A DNA stretch of 38,814 nucleotides from contig QHWJ01000252.1 in the NCBI GenBank assembly GCA_003222535.1, positions 1 through 38,814 of the forward strand. The letters run 5' to 3'. A model generated the notes under the pieces. It was not told where the DNA came from, ran no database searches, and saw only the letters and a list, made by a program, of their open reading frames with translations. The position numbers and the translations under genes are program-made. Shown in pieces: positions 8,214-16,521 of the stretch. Source of the DNA: Acidobacteriota bacterium. GTDB taxonomy: Bacteria > Acidobacteriota > Vicinamibacteria > Vicinamibacterales > CAVVIG01. The number at the start of each line of letters is the position of its first letter. Position 1 is the stretch's first letter.

Positions 8214-9243
8214 TGATGGTTTCTGCGGCGACGCGTGCGCCGTCGACGCGCGGCCGTTCGGCGGGCGCGGGCTGGGCGAGGAGGGCCTCGACCGCATGCG
8301 CCCACCGGCCGGCGAGCAGATCTTGCTGCGAAATGTACCTGCACCGCAAGACGTGCGGCATTTCCGCGACAAAGACGTCGTATTCGATGAACCGGCCGCG
8401 CGAGGTATACAAGAGCGCCGTGTCGTTCGCGACGCACTCGGACACGATGCCGTACCCCGGCTTGCTGACGACGACGTCGGCGGCGGCGACGAGGTCCTGG
8501 TAGAACCATCCCGGCGGCGGATCGGGCGCCGGCTCGACGAGTGCGAAGGAATCCGAGCGCCTGAGCAGTGCAAGCGGCAGATCGGCGCCGTACGCGCCGA
8601 ACGATGGGAGCACTGCGGGCCGATCGCCGGTCAGCCCGAGCGCGCGACGTGTGTCGCCAGCGTCGCGGGTCGATCGGCGGGCGATGAACGGGATGTCGCG
8701 CGTGACGGCGGCCATCGGCTCGAACCCGCCGTGAAGCGGCAGCCGCAGCGCCAGCGTCGCGGACGCGTAAGCGTGGCGGATTGCCGGAATCACGCCGGGC
8801 GCCAGCCGGTCGAACGCGGGATACACGCTGTAGATCCAGTCCCACGTGAAGTTGCCGACCGCCACTGACGGCACTCCGGCCCGGGCGGCGGACGCGAATG
8901 CCAGCGGCGGTGTGTCGCCGACGACGACATCCGCCTGCACGCGGTCAAGGAGCTCCGCTTCTTCGGCGACACGCCGGTCGAAATCCGCATGGAAGCGCGC
9001 CGCCTGCCGGGCGGATTCCTCCTCGTCGATCTGCAGGCTGTCGATCTGCACCAGGCCCGTATCGGCCTCGAGCGGCTGCACATCGACCTGTGCACCGGCG
9101 ATCGGCCCAAACAGCCGTTCTGGCGCGGCCGTGCGCACGACAATGCGCGCGTCAGCGCGAAGCGCACACATGGCGCGAATCAGTTCAACGTCCCTCGAGG
9201 CGTGACCGAATCCATGACCTGAGACGTAGAAAACGATCTGCAT
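8194..9243 (-). CDS. Glycosyltransferase with N-terminal SGHGFGH motif
   Basis: The 349-aa protein starts MQIVFYVSGHGFGHASR, the glycine-rich loop of a family of GT-B glycosyltransferase-like proteins. The same motif opens the N-terminal half of plant L-arabinokinase. A C-terminal Rossmann half contains FYQDLVAAADVVVSKPGYG and a following TRGRFIEYDVF, which resemble the nucleotide-sugar-binding region of MurG-like enzymes. It has no membrane segment. Donor and acceptor are unknown. The ATG at 9243 is preceded within 5 nt by a TAGAAT box created by the neighbouring repeat. The last residues (INLVIG) and the stop come from ATTACC island B. Confidence 0.8.
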   Translation of the reverse strand: MQIVFYVSGHGFGHASRDVELIRAMCALRADARIVVRTAAPERLFGPIAGAQVDVQPLEADTGLVQIDSLQIDEEESARQAARFHADFDRRVAEEAELLDRVQADVVVGDTPPLAFASAARAGVPSVAVGNFTWDWIYSVYPAFDRLAPGVIPAIRHAYASATLALRLPLHGGFEPMAAVTRDIPFIARRSTRDAGDTRRALGLTGDRPAVLPSFGAYGADLPLALLRRSDSFALVEPAPDPPPGWFYQDLVAAADVVVSKPGYGIVSECVANDTALLYTSRGRFIEYDVFVAEMPHVLRCRYISQQDLLAGRWAHAVEALLAQPAPAERPRVDGARVAAETIINLVIG

Positions 9244-9375
9244 TGCAGATTCTAGATTTCAGATTTCAGATTGGAGTGTCCGCGATCCCGGAATGCGTGT
9301 GCGCGCTCAAAGTCGCCCTGCATCAATCTGCAAATCAGCGATCAATCAGAAATCTGCAATCAGAAATCTGCAATA
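9244..9375. repeat. CAGATTTC/GAAATCTG inverted simple-repeat island
   Basis: The left arm (9244-9274) reads TAGATTTCAGATTTCAGATT. The right arm (about 9323-9373) repeats AATCTGCAAATCAG, AATCAGAAATCTGC. The spacer of about 50 bases is ordinary sequence. The right arm contains the stop codon of the lon remnant at 9360; the left arm contains a TAGAAT box for the glycosyltransferase gene (9249-9254, minus strand). The same wording recurs at 32423-32456. Confidence 0.85.
9249..9254 (-). promoter_or_regulatory. Possible -10 box (TAGAAT) of the glycosyltransferase gene
   Basis: TAGAAT on the minus strand ends 5 nt before the ATG at 9243, so any transcript would be practically leaderless. It is part of the repeat arm. 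No convincing -35 was found. Confidence 0.35.
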
Positions 9376-10118
9376 AAGGACTGCGTCGCCACCGGGACCT
9401 GGGGCAGCGCGACCTTGAGCACGTCTTCGAGCGTGTGGACCGGGAAGAAACGCATCGATGCGCTGATGATCCGGCGAATCGCAGCGTCCGCGAACGACAC
9501 GATGTCCGGCGCGAGGCCGTTCTCTTCGAGCTGGCGCGGAACGAGGTAGCGCGAGGCGATGTGCAGCTTCTCGTCCTCGCTGTATCCGGCGAGCGGGATG
9601 ATCTCCATGCGGTCCAGCAGTGCCGGTTGAATCGTGCCGAGCTGGTTCGCGGTCGCGATGAACAGCACGCGCGAGAGATCGATGTTGACCTCGAGATAGT
9701 GGTCGCGGAACGAGTGGTTCTGCGTCGGATCCAGCACCTCGAGCAGCGCCGACGCGGGATCGCCCTGAAAGCCGCCGGAGGTGACTTTGTCGATCTCGTC
9801 GAGCATGAAAACCGGATTCATCGCGCCGGCCTGTTTGAGGGCCTGCACGATGCGGCCGGGGATCGCGCCGATGTAGGTCCGGCGGTGCCCGCGGATTTCG
9901 GCTTCGTCGCGCACGCCGCCGAGCGAGATGCGGACGAACCGGCGATTCATCGCGCGCGCGATCGACTGGCCGAGCGACGTCTTGCCCACGCCCGGTGGGC
10001 CGACGAAGCAGAGAATCGGGCCCCTCATCTGCGCCGTCGCGCTCTGCCGCGCCTTCAGCTTCCGCACCGCCAGGTACTCGACGATGCGATCCTTGACCTT
10101 GTCGAGAGCATGATTCAA
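9360..10118 (-). pseudogene. lon: Remnant of Lon protease: AAA+ module without N-domain or protease domain
   Basis: The open frame encodes 252 aa, against about 800 for Lon. It starts [20 protein letters not shown], the linker just before the Lon AAA+ module. It has Walker [10 protein letters not shown] (residues 40-48), Walker B FMLDEID, and the Lon-typical [21 protein letters not shown]. It follows Lon up to [12 protein letters not shown] and then jumps to [16 protein letters not shown], which matches the extreme C terminus of Lon. The substrate-binding N-domain and the whole S16 Ser-Lys protease domain are missing. The join is in frame. Both ends abut repeat islands, and the stop codon is inside one. 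I infer deletion of a second lon copy. A functional ATP-driven unfoldase without proteolysis is possible but unlikely, since part of the AAA+ small domain is gone. Confidence 0.75.
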
Positions 10119-10144
10119 TCCTCAGGATCGCACGTTTCTCATGC

Positions 10145-10325
10145 GCCAGGTGGTCGCGCGGGTCGCGTCGGTCGGGTGCGTCGAGTAGGTTTCCTGCCCT
10201 ACCCGACCTGCTGACCTGCCTGACGCACGCGACCTACCCGACCCAACCGACCTGACCCACCCGACCCACCTGACCTACCCGACCTATCTGACCTACGCGA
10301 CCTACGCGGCCTACCCGACCCTGTC
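10145..10325. repeat. 9-bp minisatellite island (GACCTACCC) with inverted left arm
   Basis: The right arm runs from about 10205 to 10316 in 9-bp units such as GACCTACCC, GACCTACGC and GACCCACCC, with one 5-bp slip at 10249. The left arm (about 10150-10183) has the inverse wording GGGTCGCGTCGGTCGGGT. The spacer contains GTAGGTTTCCTGC (10185-10197), which differs by one base from the spacer of the island at 2951-3176. The island separates the divergent lon remnant and zinc-ribbon gene. Confidence 0.88.
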
Positions 10326-10330
10326 CGGCC

Positions 10331-10339
10331 TGTTATGAT
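10331..10339 (+). promoter_or_regulatory. Extended -10 promoter (TGTTATGAT) of the zinc-ribbon gene
   Basis: TG, one base, then TATGAT (10334-10339) match an extended -10 element. Only 6 nt separate it from the ATG at 10346, which implies a leaderless mRNA. It lies right at the edge of the minisatellite. Confidence 0.5.
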
Positions 10340-10345
10340 CAACCC

Positions 10346-10684
10346 ATGGCGCTCGACGAACGCGATTTCTTCCACAACAAGAACGAAACTCGGACCGACA
10401 GGCTCACGTGTCCGCGGTGCAGGCGCGACAACGACTACCAGATGCGCTGGGTCGTCCGGACAAAGAAAGACCGGTTGCCACCGGGCGCCGACGAGCGCGA
10501 CAAAGCGCTGTACGCCAAGCTGCGCGACTACATGATCCGCGTCGACGATTCAGTCACCTGCAAGACGTGCGGCAAGAAGTTCGACATCCCCTCGCAGCAC
10601 TCCATGGTGTTCATCGAGAAGGGCGGGGTGGTGCCGGCGGCGCGCGCCCCGCAGGGCGACGACGACTCGCGGTTCAATAGATGA
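10346..10684 (+). CDS. Small zinc-ribbon protein, function unknown
   Basis: This 112-aa acidic, soluble protein has two Cys pairs, CPRC at residues 22-25 and CKTCGKKF in the second half. That is the layout of a four-cysteine zinc ribbon. Between them are a basic stretch (RWVVRTKKDRLPPG) and a charged helix. The tail is Asp-rich and probably disordered. I do not recognise a named family; nucleic-acid binding is a guess from the fold type. The reading frame overlaps the 3' end of the convergent methyltransferase gene by 11 bp. Codon usage matches its neighbours, which supports a real gene. Confidence 0.7.
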   Translation: MALDERDFFHNKNETRTDRLTCPRCRRDNDYQMRWVVRTKKDRLPPGADERDKALYAKLRDYMIRVDDSVTCKTCGKKFDIPSQHSMVFIEKGGVVPAARAPQGDDDSRFNR

Positions 10685-11408
10685 AGGGGATCATCCGCCA
10701 CTTCACCTCGCGCACGTACTGCGCGTAGTCCTCGCCAAAGGTTCGCATCAGCGATCGCTCTTCCCAGGGAACCGCCACGACAAGGTAGGCCGTGGTGATA
10801 ACGGCGAACGCCAGTCGATCGCCCGTCATGTGCGCCGCGCCGAACACCGCCAACACCCACCCGAGATACACCGGGTGCCGCACCCAGCGGTACACGCCCG
10901 ACGTCTGCAGGCCGCCGGACGCCGACGGTGGTCGGATGCCGGCCAGCTCCAACGGGTCGATCCGGGCGACCGCGCGTGCGATGATCCACACGCCGGTGAG
11001 TTGAATCGCCGCGTGCGCAACGGCGCCGAAGCCGGGCGTGTCATACAGGTCGCCGCCAATCGGCCGCCACGCGAGACAGACGACGATGAGCAGGAGGCCG
11101 GCAATCCAGACGTACACACACCGAAGCAGGCCGGCGGGCACGACCTCGGCGAGCGAGGCTTTCACGCGGTCGCGCGCGAAGATGCTGTGATGCGCGGCAA
11201 ATAGCGTGACGAGCAGCACGTCGACGACGATCCCGCCAAGCGGAATGACGTAGCCACCGACGATCACATCCGTGTCGGCGACGCCGCGCGGCACCGCATG
11301 AGCGACCGGCCGCTCCCACACGACGAGGTAGGCGTATCCGCAGACGGCGAGGGATGTGGCGAACATCACACCGCCGGCCCAGACGAAGACGCGCTCGAAT
11401 GTGGTCAT
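10674..11408 (-). CDS. Isoprenylcysteine carboxyl methyltransferase-like integral membrane protein
   Basis: The 244-aa protein has about five or six hydrophobic helices. Near the C terminus is the conserved block VYRWVRHPVYLGW followed by WEERSLMRTFGEDYAQYVREV, the SAM- and substrate-binding signature shared by ICMT, phospholipid methyltransferase and NnrU-type proteins. An O- or N-methyl transfer to a membrane lipid is likely; the substrate is unknown. The ATG at 11408 begins MTTFERVFVW. The frame stays open far upstream, but that part is antisense to the ketoacyl synthase gene and is rejected. It is divergent from the ketoacyl synthase gene, a pairing that also hints at polyketide or lipid methylation. 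Confidence 0.82.
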   Translation of the reverse strand: MTTFERVFVWAGGVMFATSLAVCGYAYLVVWERPVAHAVPRGVADTDVIVGGYVIPLGGIVVDVLLVTLFAAHHSIFARDRVKASLAEVVPAGLLRCVYVWIAGLLLIVVCLAWRPIGGDLYDTPGFGAVAHAAIQLTGVWIIARAVARIDPLELAGIRPPSASGGLQTSGVYRWVRHPVYLGWVLAVFGAAHMTGDRLAFAVITTAYLVVAVPWEERSLMRTFGEDYAQYVREVKWRMIPFIY

Positions 11409-11410
11409 TT

Positions 11411-11442
11411 GGTTATAACCAGATAACCAGATGACCAAATAG
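11411..11442. repeat. Short TAACCAGA repeat (small relative of the ATTACC islands)
   Basis: GGTTATAACCAGATAACCAG and ATGACCAAAT fill the gap between two divergent genes. GGTTATAACC is a perfect 10-bp palindrome at 11411-11420. The wording matches the larger ATTACC islands. Confidence 0.6.
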
Positions 11443-11448
11443 TATAGG
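11443..11448 (+). promoter_or_regulatory. Possible -10 box (TATAGG) of the ketoacyl synthase gene
   Basis: TATAGG ends 8 nt before the ATG at 11457. There is no Shine-Dalgarno between them, so a leaderless start is likely. Confidence 0.35.
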
Positions 11449-11456
11449 TTCTCAAC

Positions 11457-12734
11457 ATGCGTCAGGCTGCCGATCCGCGCATCGTCATCACCGGGATCGG
11501 CGTCGTGTCGCCGTTCGGCGTCGGGCGCGAACGCTTCTGGGACGCGGTGAGCCGCGGCTGCAGCGGGACCCGCGCGATCACCGAGTTCGACGCATCCGAG
11601 TTCGCGTGCCGCGTCGCTGCCCCGGTCGGCCACGTCACGATCGATGACGTGCCGGCGCTCGCGGGCGACGATGTCTGGGACGCTGACTACCGCGCCGATC
11701 CGAAGCGCTACTCGCGTGCCGCGCTGATCGGCGTGATCGCCGCGCGCGAGGCATGGGCCGATGCCGGTCTGCGCATCGCCGAGCCGAACGCCGGCGTCGT
11801 GATCGGCAGCGGGGGCGGCGGCATCGACGTCGGCGAGCGTCAGTACTACGACTTCTTCCTCGATCGCGGGAAGAAAGTGACGCCTTACGCCATCCCGATC
11901 TCGATCGTCGGGATGGTCTCGAGCGAAATCTCGATTTCGCTCCGCCTGCGCGGCGTCAGCCACGTGTTGTCGTGCGGCTGCACGAGCTCGACCGACGCGA
12001 TCGGATACGCGGCCTCCCTCCTCAGATCGGGGCAGGCGGACGTGATCGTGTCGGGCGGCACCGATGCGTGCGTCACGCCCGGCATGATCTTCGGCTTCTC
12101 GCGGATGAAAGTCGTGTCGATGGCGTACAACGACCGTCCGGCGCATGCCTCGAGGCCGTTCGACAAGGGCCGCGACGGCTTCGTGCTCGGCGAGGGCGCG
12201 TGGATGATGGTCATCGAGCGCGAGGACCGCGCGCTGGCCCGCGGCGCGACCATCTACGCGGCGATCGAGGGATACGCCTCGACGTGCGATGCGTACCACC
12301 GCGTCCAGATGGCGCCGCACGGGGAGGAAATCGTCCGCGCGATGTCGCTCGCCCTCGAGCGATCCGGACGCCGCCACGACGAGATCGGCTACGTCAACTA
12401 TCACGGCACCTCGACCGTGATGAACGACGCCGTGGAATCGCGCTGCGTGCGCCAGGTCTTCGGCGATCACGCCGACCGCCTGGCGGGCTCGTCGGTGAAG
12501 TCGATGATCGGCCATCCCCAGGGCGCGAGCGGCGCCGCGGGTGTCGTGACCGCCGCGCTGGCGCTGTCGCGCGGATTCCTCCCGCCGACCATCAATCAGC
12601 ACGATCCCGATCCGGCGTGCGATCTCGACGTCATTCCGAATGAGGGCCGCGCCGCCGAGGTCGAGGCCGCGCTGTGCAACTGTCTTGGGTTCGGCTCCAA
12701 GAACAGCGCGATCGTCATTGGTAGAGCACAGTAA
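11457..12734 (+). CDS. Beta-ketoacyl-ACP synthase (KAS I/II type)
   Basis: The 425-aa enzyme has the full thiolase-fold condensing-enzyme set. It starts RIVITGIGVVSPFGVG. The nucleophile is Cys175 in SCGCTSSTDAIGYA, the second Cys of CGC when aligned with FabF TACTSG. The two catalytic histidines are in NYHGTSTVMND and KSMIGHPQGASGAAG. It condenses malonyl-ACP with an acyl-thioester by decarboxylation. The unusual CGC active site and the neighbours (ICMT-like methyltransferases and an FAD reductase instead of acpP/fabD/fabG) suggest a specialised lipid or polyketide synthase, not housekeeping FabF. That role is inference. The ATG follows a -10-like box closely. Confidence 0.88.
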   Translation: MRQAADPRIVITGIGVVSPFGVGRERFWDAVSRGCSGTRAITEFDASEFACRVAAPVGHVTIDDVPALAGDDVWDADYRADPKRYSRAALIGVIAAREAWADAGLRIAEPNAGVVIGSGGGGIDVGERQYYDFFLDRGKKVTPYAIPISIVGMVSSEISISLRLRGVSHVLSCGCTSSTDAIGYAASLLRSGQADVIVSGGTDACVTPGMIFGFSRMKVVSMAYNDRPAHASRPFDKGRDGFVLGEGAWMMVIEREDRALARGATIYAAIEGYASTCDAYHRVQMAPHGEEIVRAMSLALERSGRRHDEIGYVNYHGTSTVMNDAVESRCVRQVFGDHADRLAGSSVKSMIGHPQGASGAAGVVTAALALSRGFLPPTINQHDPDPACDLDVIPNEGRAAEVEAALCNCLGFGSKNSAIVIGRAQ

Positions 12735-12945
12735 ATCGGGTAATCGGGTAATCGGGTAATCTGGTAATTGGATTGAACGATTGAAGAATTAGATTGAGCG
12801 ATTGAAAGTAATTTGACTGAGCGATTGAGGGTAATTGGATTGAGCGATCGACCGCACGAATCAATGACCCAACCCAATTACCCGATCGCCCATTTACCCA
12901 ATCCAATTACCAGATTACCAGATTAACCAGTAACCAGATTACCCG
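12735..12945. repeat. GGTAAT/ATTACC inverted simple-repeat island C
   Basis: This 211-bp gap is entirely repeat. The left arm has ATCGGGTAATCGGGTAAT and CTGGTAATTGGATTGA. An inner tract repeats GATTGAGC/GATTGAA. The right arm has ACCCAATTACCCGAT and ACCAGATTACCAGATT. It is the longest ATTACC island and has a distinct inner GATTGA array absent from the others. Confidence 0.9.
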
Positions 12946-14130
12946 ATGTTTGATGTGTTGATTGTGGGTGCGGGCCCCGCGGGTGCGATCGCCGCGCTCG
13001 TGTTGGCGCGCGCCGGCGCGCGCGTGCGGCTCGTCGACCGCGCCACGTTTCCGCGTGACAAGCTGTGCGGCGACACGGTCAACCCGGGAACCCTGGCCCG
13101 CCTCGAGTCTCTCGGCGTGGCGGAAGACGTCGAAGCTCGTGGCTTGCGCATCGACGGCATGCTGGTGACCGGCGCGCGCGGTGTCGCGATCGAAGGGAGC
13201 TATCCGGGCGGCACCTCGGGCCGCGCGATCATCCGGCGTGATCTCGACTGGCTGCTGTTGCAGCGCGCGATTGCGGCCGGGTGTCAGTTCGAAGAGGGCG
13301 TCTCGTCGCGCGGCGCGATCCTCGACCACGGCGGTCACCTGCCGATGGTGCGAGGCGCACGCGTCTCCCACGGTGGGTCGGCGCGCGATCTGCGCGCAGG
13401 CGTGACAATCGCCGCGGACGGTCGCCGGTCCCCGATCGCGTTCGGTCTCGGCCTCGCACGCCAGCCCGATCGTCCGCGACGCTGGGCGATCGGCGCGTAT
13501 TACGAGAACGCGCTGCCGCCCGCTCAAGACTCCACCGGAACCTACGGCGAGATGCACGTTCGGCGCGGCCGCTATATCGGTGTCGCACCCGTGCCCGGCG
13601 GCTTGACGAACGTCTGCGTCGTGAAGCCTTCGGGCCGGGGCGATGCCGAGCTCGCCGATCCGGCGCGGATGCTCGCGCGGGAGCTCGAGGAAGATCCGGT
13701 GCTGCACGATCGCTTTGCCGGCGCGCACCTCGCGGGGGCGCCGGTCGTGCTCGGTCCACTGGCCGTCGATGTCCGCAGCACCGCGATCGATGGTCTGCTG
13801 CTTGCGGGGGATGCGGCGGGGTTCATCGACCCGATGACGGGAGACGGCCTGCGCTTCGCAACGCGAGGGGGCGAGCTTGCGGCCTCGGCGGCGTTGCAAG
13901 CGCTCGAGCACGGATGGCCCGGTGTCCACGCGCGTCTGGCTGCCGACCGCCGCCGCGAGTTCGGCGCCAAGTGGCGGTTCAACCGCGCCCTGCGCGCCGT
14001 TGTCGCCTCGCCGCGGGCTGTCGACGCGGCAACAATCGCCGCACGCGTCGCGCCTTCGGTGCTTCGCGCCATCATCGCGACAGCCGGCGACTGTGCCGTC
14101 GCTTATTACTCGAAATTCTGTAATAAGTAA
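12946..14130 (+). CDS. FAD-dependent oxidoreductase, geranylgeranyl reductase-like
   Basis: The 394-aa protein begins MFDVLIVGAGPAGAIAALVL, a GxGxxG dinucleotide-binding fold, followed by PRDKLCGDTVNPG, the conserved CGD block of geranylgeranyl reductase-family flavoproteins. The second FAD motif is LLLAGDAAGFIDPMTGDG in the C-terminal half. Members reduce isoprenoid double bonds or oxidise and reduce lipid-like or polyketide substrates. It follows the ketoacyl synthase gene in the same orientation, across a repeat island. With the two ICMT-like methyltransferases it suggests one biosynthetic pathway. The C-terminal end (YYSKFCNK) looks slightly irregular, but no frameshift is obvious. Confidence 0.85.
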   Translation: MFDVLIVGAGPAGAIAALVLARAGARVRLVDRATFPRDKLCGDTVNPGTLARLESLGVAEDVEARGLRIDGMLVTGARGVAIEGSYPGGTSGRAIIRRDLDWLLLQRAIAAGCQFEEGVSSRGAILDHGGHLPMVRGARVSHGGSARDLRAGVTIAADGRRSPIAFGLGLARQPDRPRRWAIGAYYENALPPAQDSTGTYGEMHVRRGRYIGVAPVPGGLTNVCVVKPSGRGDAELADPARMLARELEEDPVLHDRFAGAHLAGAPVVLGPLAVDVRSTAIDGLLLAGDAAGFIDPMTGDGLRFATRGGELAASAALQALEHGWPGVHARLAADRRREFGAKWRFNRALRAVVASPRAVDAATIAARVAPSVLRAIIATAGDCAVAYYSKFCNK

Positions 14131-14208
14131 CCGATCCGCCGATATGGCCTTTCGTCTGTCGTCACATCCGCGCGCCGCCTGGCGAGACTCGGTCGAGAAA
14201 GAGGCAAG

Positions 14209-15240
14209 TCAGCGCAGCTCAACGACCGAAAACGACAGCATCGAAACCGATGTTCCGAAGAAGCTTTCAGAGGAATCGGTTGCGCACTGCACCGCAAATT
14301 GATGCGGTCCGGCCGGAATCGAGGCATACACGCGAGAGGTTGACCACTGCATCTGGCTCGCCCTACTGCCCCAGGGCGCGACGGCTGAGACGACCCCTTC
14401 CTTGTGGAAGTCATCCGAAACCGCCTGGCCGAGAGAGTAGGAGCCTGCCCAGTTCCCGTCGACGGTTGGCTGACACGCGAGCAGGCCGGGACTGCTTGCG
14501 CTGATCGGAATGTTCACCTGAATCAGAAGCGGCCCGCCCGACGTCGTCCCCCTGAAGCCGTTCATTACCGTCGTCCACGACGTTCCAAGAACCCATTCAG
14601 ATTCCGGAATGAGATTCTGGGCGCCAATGAGCGTTGAACCAGCCGCGCCTTTGGGACCCATTGGCCCCGCCGGACCTGGAGGTCCCGTCACACCCGGAGG
14701 CCCCGTCGCACCTGAAGGCCCCGCTGGACCCGGAGGCCCCGTCGCACCCGAAAGCCCCGTCGCACCTGGAGGCCCCGTCGCACCTCGAGGCCCCGTCGCG
14801 CCAGGAGGCCCCGTCGGGCCTGCAGGGCCCACTGGACCCTGCGGCCCTGGTGGTCCTGGCGGTCCTTGAGGACCAGGGGGACCGATCGGCGGGACCACAC
14901 CTGAGTCGAGTGGGGTCGTCACTTCCGCTGAGAAAGCGCTTCTGACGCCGGCGATGTCATAGGCCTGCACCGCAAGGTAGTACACCCTTGTGGGGTCCGG
15001 CGGCGTGAACCGAAACGATGTTTGGTTCGCAACGTCCACCGAGTCCGAGTACTGGCCCGAGATCGTTCCCCACGAGACCACGTAGCCTGCGACGTCGGGT
15101 CCGGGACTCGCGTCCCATACGATGGTAAACGTGGCCGCCCCCGCGGCTTCCGCCGAAAGGCAAGCCAACAGCATGACCACGCCAGCGAGACGGAGCTGTT
15201 CCAAGATTTCCAGACAACCGTTTCTTGGCCGCTCGAGCAT
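14209..15240 (-). CDS. Secreted collagen-like protein with fibronectin type III domain
   Basis: From ATG 15240 the protein is 343 aa. A signal peptide ([18 protein letters not shown]) leads into a fibronectin type III-like domain (about residues 35-120: [18 protein letters not shown], then [11 protein letters not shown]). About 27 uninterrupted Gly-X-Y triplets follow, mostly GPP, GAT and GPA, encoded at about 14640-14888. The last 145 residues are a beta-rich C-terminal head ending [16 protein letters not shown], which may trimerise the triple helix. A surface fibre or adhesin is the likely role. The frame is open to 15555, but those 105 residues are hydrophilic and would bury the signal peptide. 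The gene converges with the FAD reductase gene. The triplet array has an exact 9-bp DNA period. Confidence 0.82.
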   Translation of the reverse strand: MLERPRNGCLEILEQLRLAGVVMLLACLSAEAAGAATFTIVWDASPGPDVAGYVVSWGTISGQYSDSVDVANQTSFRFTPPDPTRVYYLAVQAYDIAGVRSAFSAEVTTPLDSGVVPPIGPPGPQGPPGPPGPQGPVGPAGPTGPPGATGPRGATGPPGATGLSGATGPPGPAGPSGATGPPGVTGPPGPAGPMGPKGAAGSTLIGAQNLIPESEWVLGTSWTTVMNGFRGTTSGGPLLIQVNIPISASSPGLLACQPTVDGNWAGSYSLGQAVSDDFHKEGVVSAVAPWGSRASQMQWSTSRVYASIPAGPHQFAVQCATDSSESFFGTSVSMLSFSVVELR

Positions 15241-15617
15241 GAATTGAATCAAAACCTGACGAGCGAATGGCGGTACAGCGACCGCCGCATGAGCGCACTC
15301 CTGGGCGAAGATTCCCGCGTCGGCGGACGCGACGCGGCCACCGAGGAATTCAATGTCTGGCTTTTTCTCGATGGAAGGCCTAGCAATAGCAGAAGCATTC
15401 GAAAATAGCAACGACGAATTGGAGTTGTCGGCATTCAGCTTCGAGGAAAACGACGGGCGCACATCAGAGCGCTCGACTTCAATTCGAGCGGCGTCGCGAT
15501 AGACTTCTCTAAGTCCCATAAGCCGGACCAATCGGTGCCGTTTCCGGAGATACAATTTCCGGTCTGACCTTACTGCGCACGGTTCGATCGGGAATCGACG
15601 TCTACCTTCTCGGCGCG
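15241..15617. other. 377-bp interval without a supportable gene
   Basis: The interval separates the collagen-like gene from the truncated membrane glycosyltransferase. It is less GC-rich than its flanks around 15350-15480. On the plus strand an open stretch ends at 15566 with protein-like wording ([19 protein letters not shown]) but is broken by a TAG near 15406-15408, so it may be a decayed gene end. Nothing recognisable was found on the minus strand. Confidence 0.4.
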
Positions 15618-16430
15618 ATGCTCCTCGCGACCCTCGTCGCGCAGCAGTCGCTGAACAACGGCATCACCAGCGATGGTGCGTTGTACTTCGCGCACCTGCG
15701 GAGCGTCGTCTTCGATGGCGATCTCGACATCGGCCCCGAGATCGCCGCTCTCGGTCAACCGGCCCGTCCTCATCACGTCGTCCCGATAGGCCCGGCTATC
15801 GTCTGGGCGCCGGCGTATCTGCTCGTTGCCTCCGGCGACTGGAGCGGCGCGGCCGCCGGCATGTGGACGCGACCGGCCGGCGTCGCGCTCGGCCTTGGGC
15901 GGTGGTACATCCAGGCGGCGTTCTTGTCGTCGTGGCTGGCGATGGCCGCCGGGCTGGTTGTCCTGCATTTCCGCCTGCGGCGCGAGTTCGGCGGCGCGAT
16001 TGCGCTTCTGACGTGCGCGCTGACGCTCGGCGCGACGACCCTCGCGTGGTACGTGATTTACGAGCCGTCCATGACGCACGCCGTGTCGTTCGGCGTCGTG
16101 GCGGCGGCGCTGATCCTGACGGAGCGCTGGTTCGTCGACCGTCCGCCGTCGTGGCGGCACGCCGTCTTTCTCGGGATGTGCTTCTCGCTCGTCATGGTGG
16201 TGCGCCCGGAAGACGGTGTGTACCTCGTGTTTCCCCTTGCGGCGCTCCTGTTCGCGCCGGCTTTTCGCGACGCACCCGTTCGCGCACGCTTGCGGCTCGC
16301 GGGCACCACGCTCATCGGCGCGGCGCCGTTGATTCTCTTGCAAAAGATGTCCTGGCGTGACGTCGGATCTGTCTTTGCGGACTCTGCGTGCTCTGCGTTC
16401 AACGTCGTGACTTCAATCGCAGCAGTCTGA
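15618..16430 (+). pseudogene. Truncated integral membrane glycosyltransferase-like protein
   Basis: The 270-aa product has several hydrophobic helices and an N-terminal loop with SDGALYFAHLRSVVFDGDLD and PHHVVPIGPAIVWAPAYLL. This pattern is familiar from uncharacterised GT39/PMT-like membrane proteins of about 500 aa or more, in which the first extracytoplasmic loop binds a lipid-linked sugar. Here the homologous part stops near residue 240. The final residues (VFADSACSAFNVVTSIAAV) are encoded by a CTCTGCGTGCTCTGCG repeat, so the gene was probably cut by that repeat or by a deletion ending in it. The true start may lie upstream of 15618, because the frame is open with YLLGAM before it. Function is probably lost. 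Confidence 0.6.
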
Positions 16431-16513
16431 AAAGCAAGAATCTGGACTACGAAGCACGGAGAAACATAGAAACGGCGAAGCCATTGTCTACGACTGAAAC
16501 TCCGTTGCTTCGT
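16373..16513. repeat. CTCTGCGTGCTCTGCG repeat and ACGAAGCACGGAG inverted pair
   Basis: Positions 16373-16400 contain TTTGCGGACTCTGCGTGCTC and its continuation, a relative of the palindrome at 2175-2240. Farther on, ACGAAGCACGGAG (16449-16461) and CTCCGTTGCTTCGT (16500-16513) are reverse complements apart from one extra base, around a 38-nt spacer. The island lies between the truncated glycosyltransferase and the next methyltransferase gene. Confidence 0.7.
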
Positions 16514-16521
16514 TGCTCTGG

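Noticed and set aside
11409-12602. Long minus-strand open frame extending the ICMT-like gene upstream
   Set aside because: It is antisense to the ketoacyl synthase gene, is rich in Arg/Asp/His shadow wording, and the ICMT-like protein has a proper start at 11408.
12735-12945. CRISPR array
   Set aside because: The units are short, variable and inverted, with no unique spacers of constant length and no cas genes.
15241-15555. N-terminal extension of the collagen-like protein
   Set aside because: Hydrophilic, unlike the family, and would place the signal peptide internally.
15580-15610. tRNA-like TTCGA with flanking GC
   Set aside because: No acceptor, D or anticodon arm could be formed around it.
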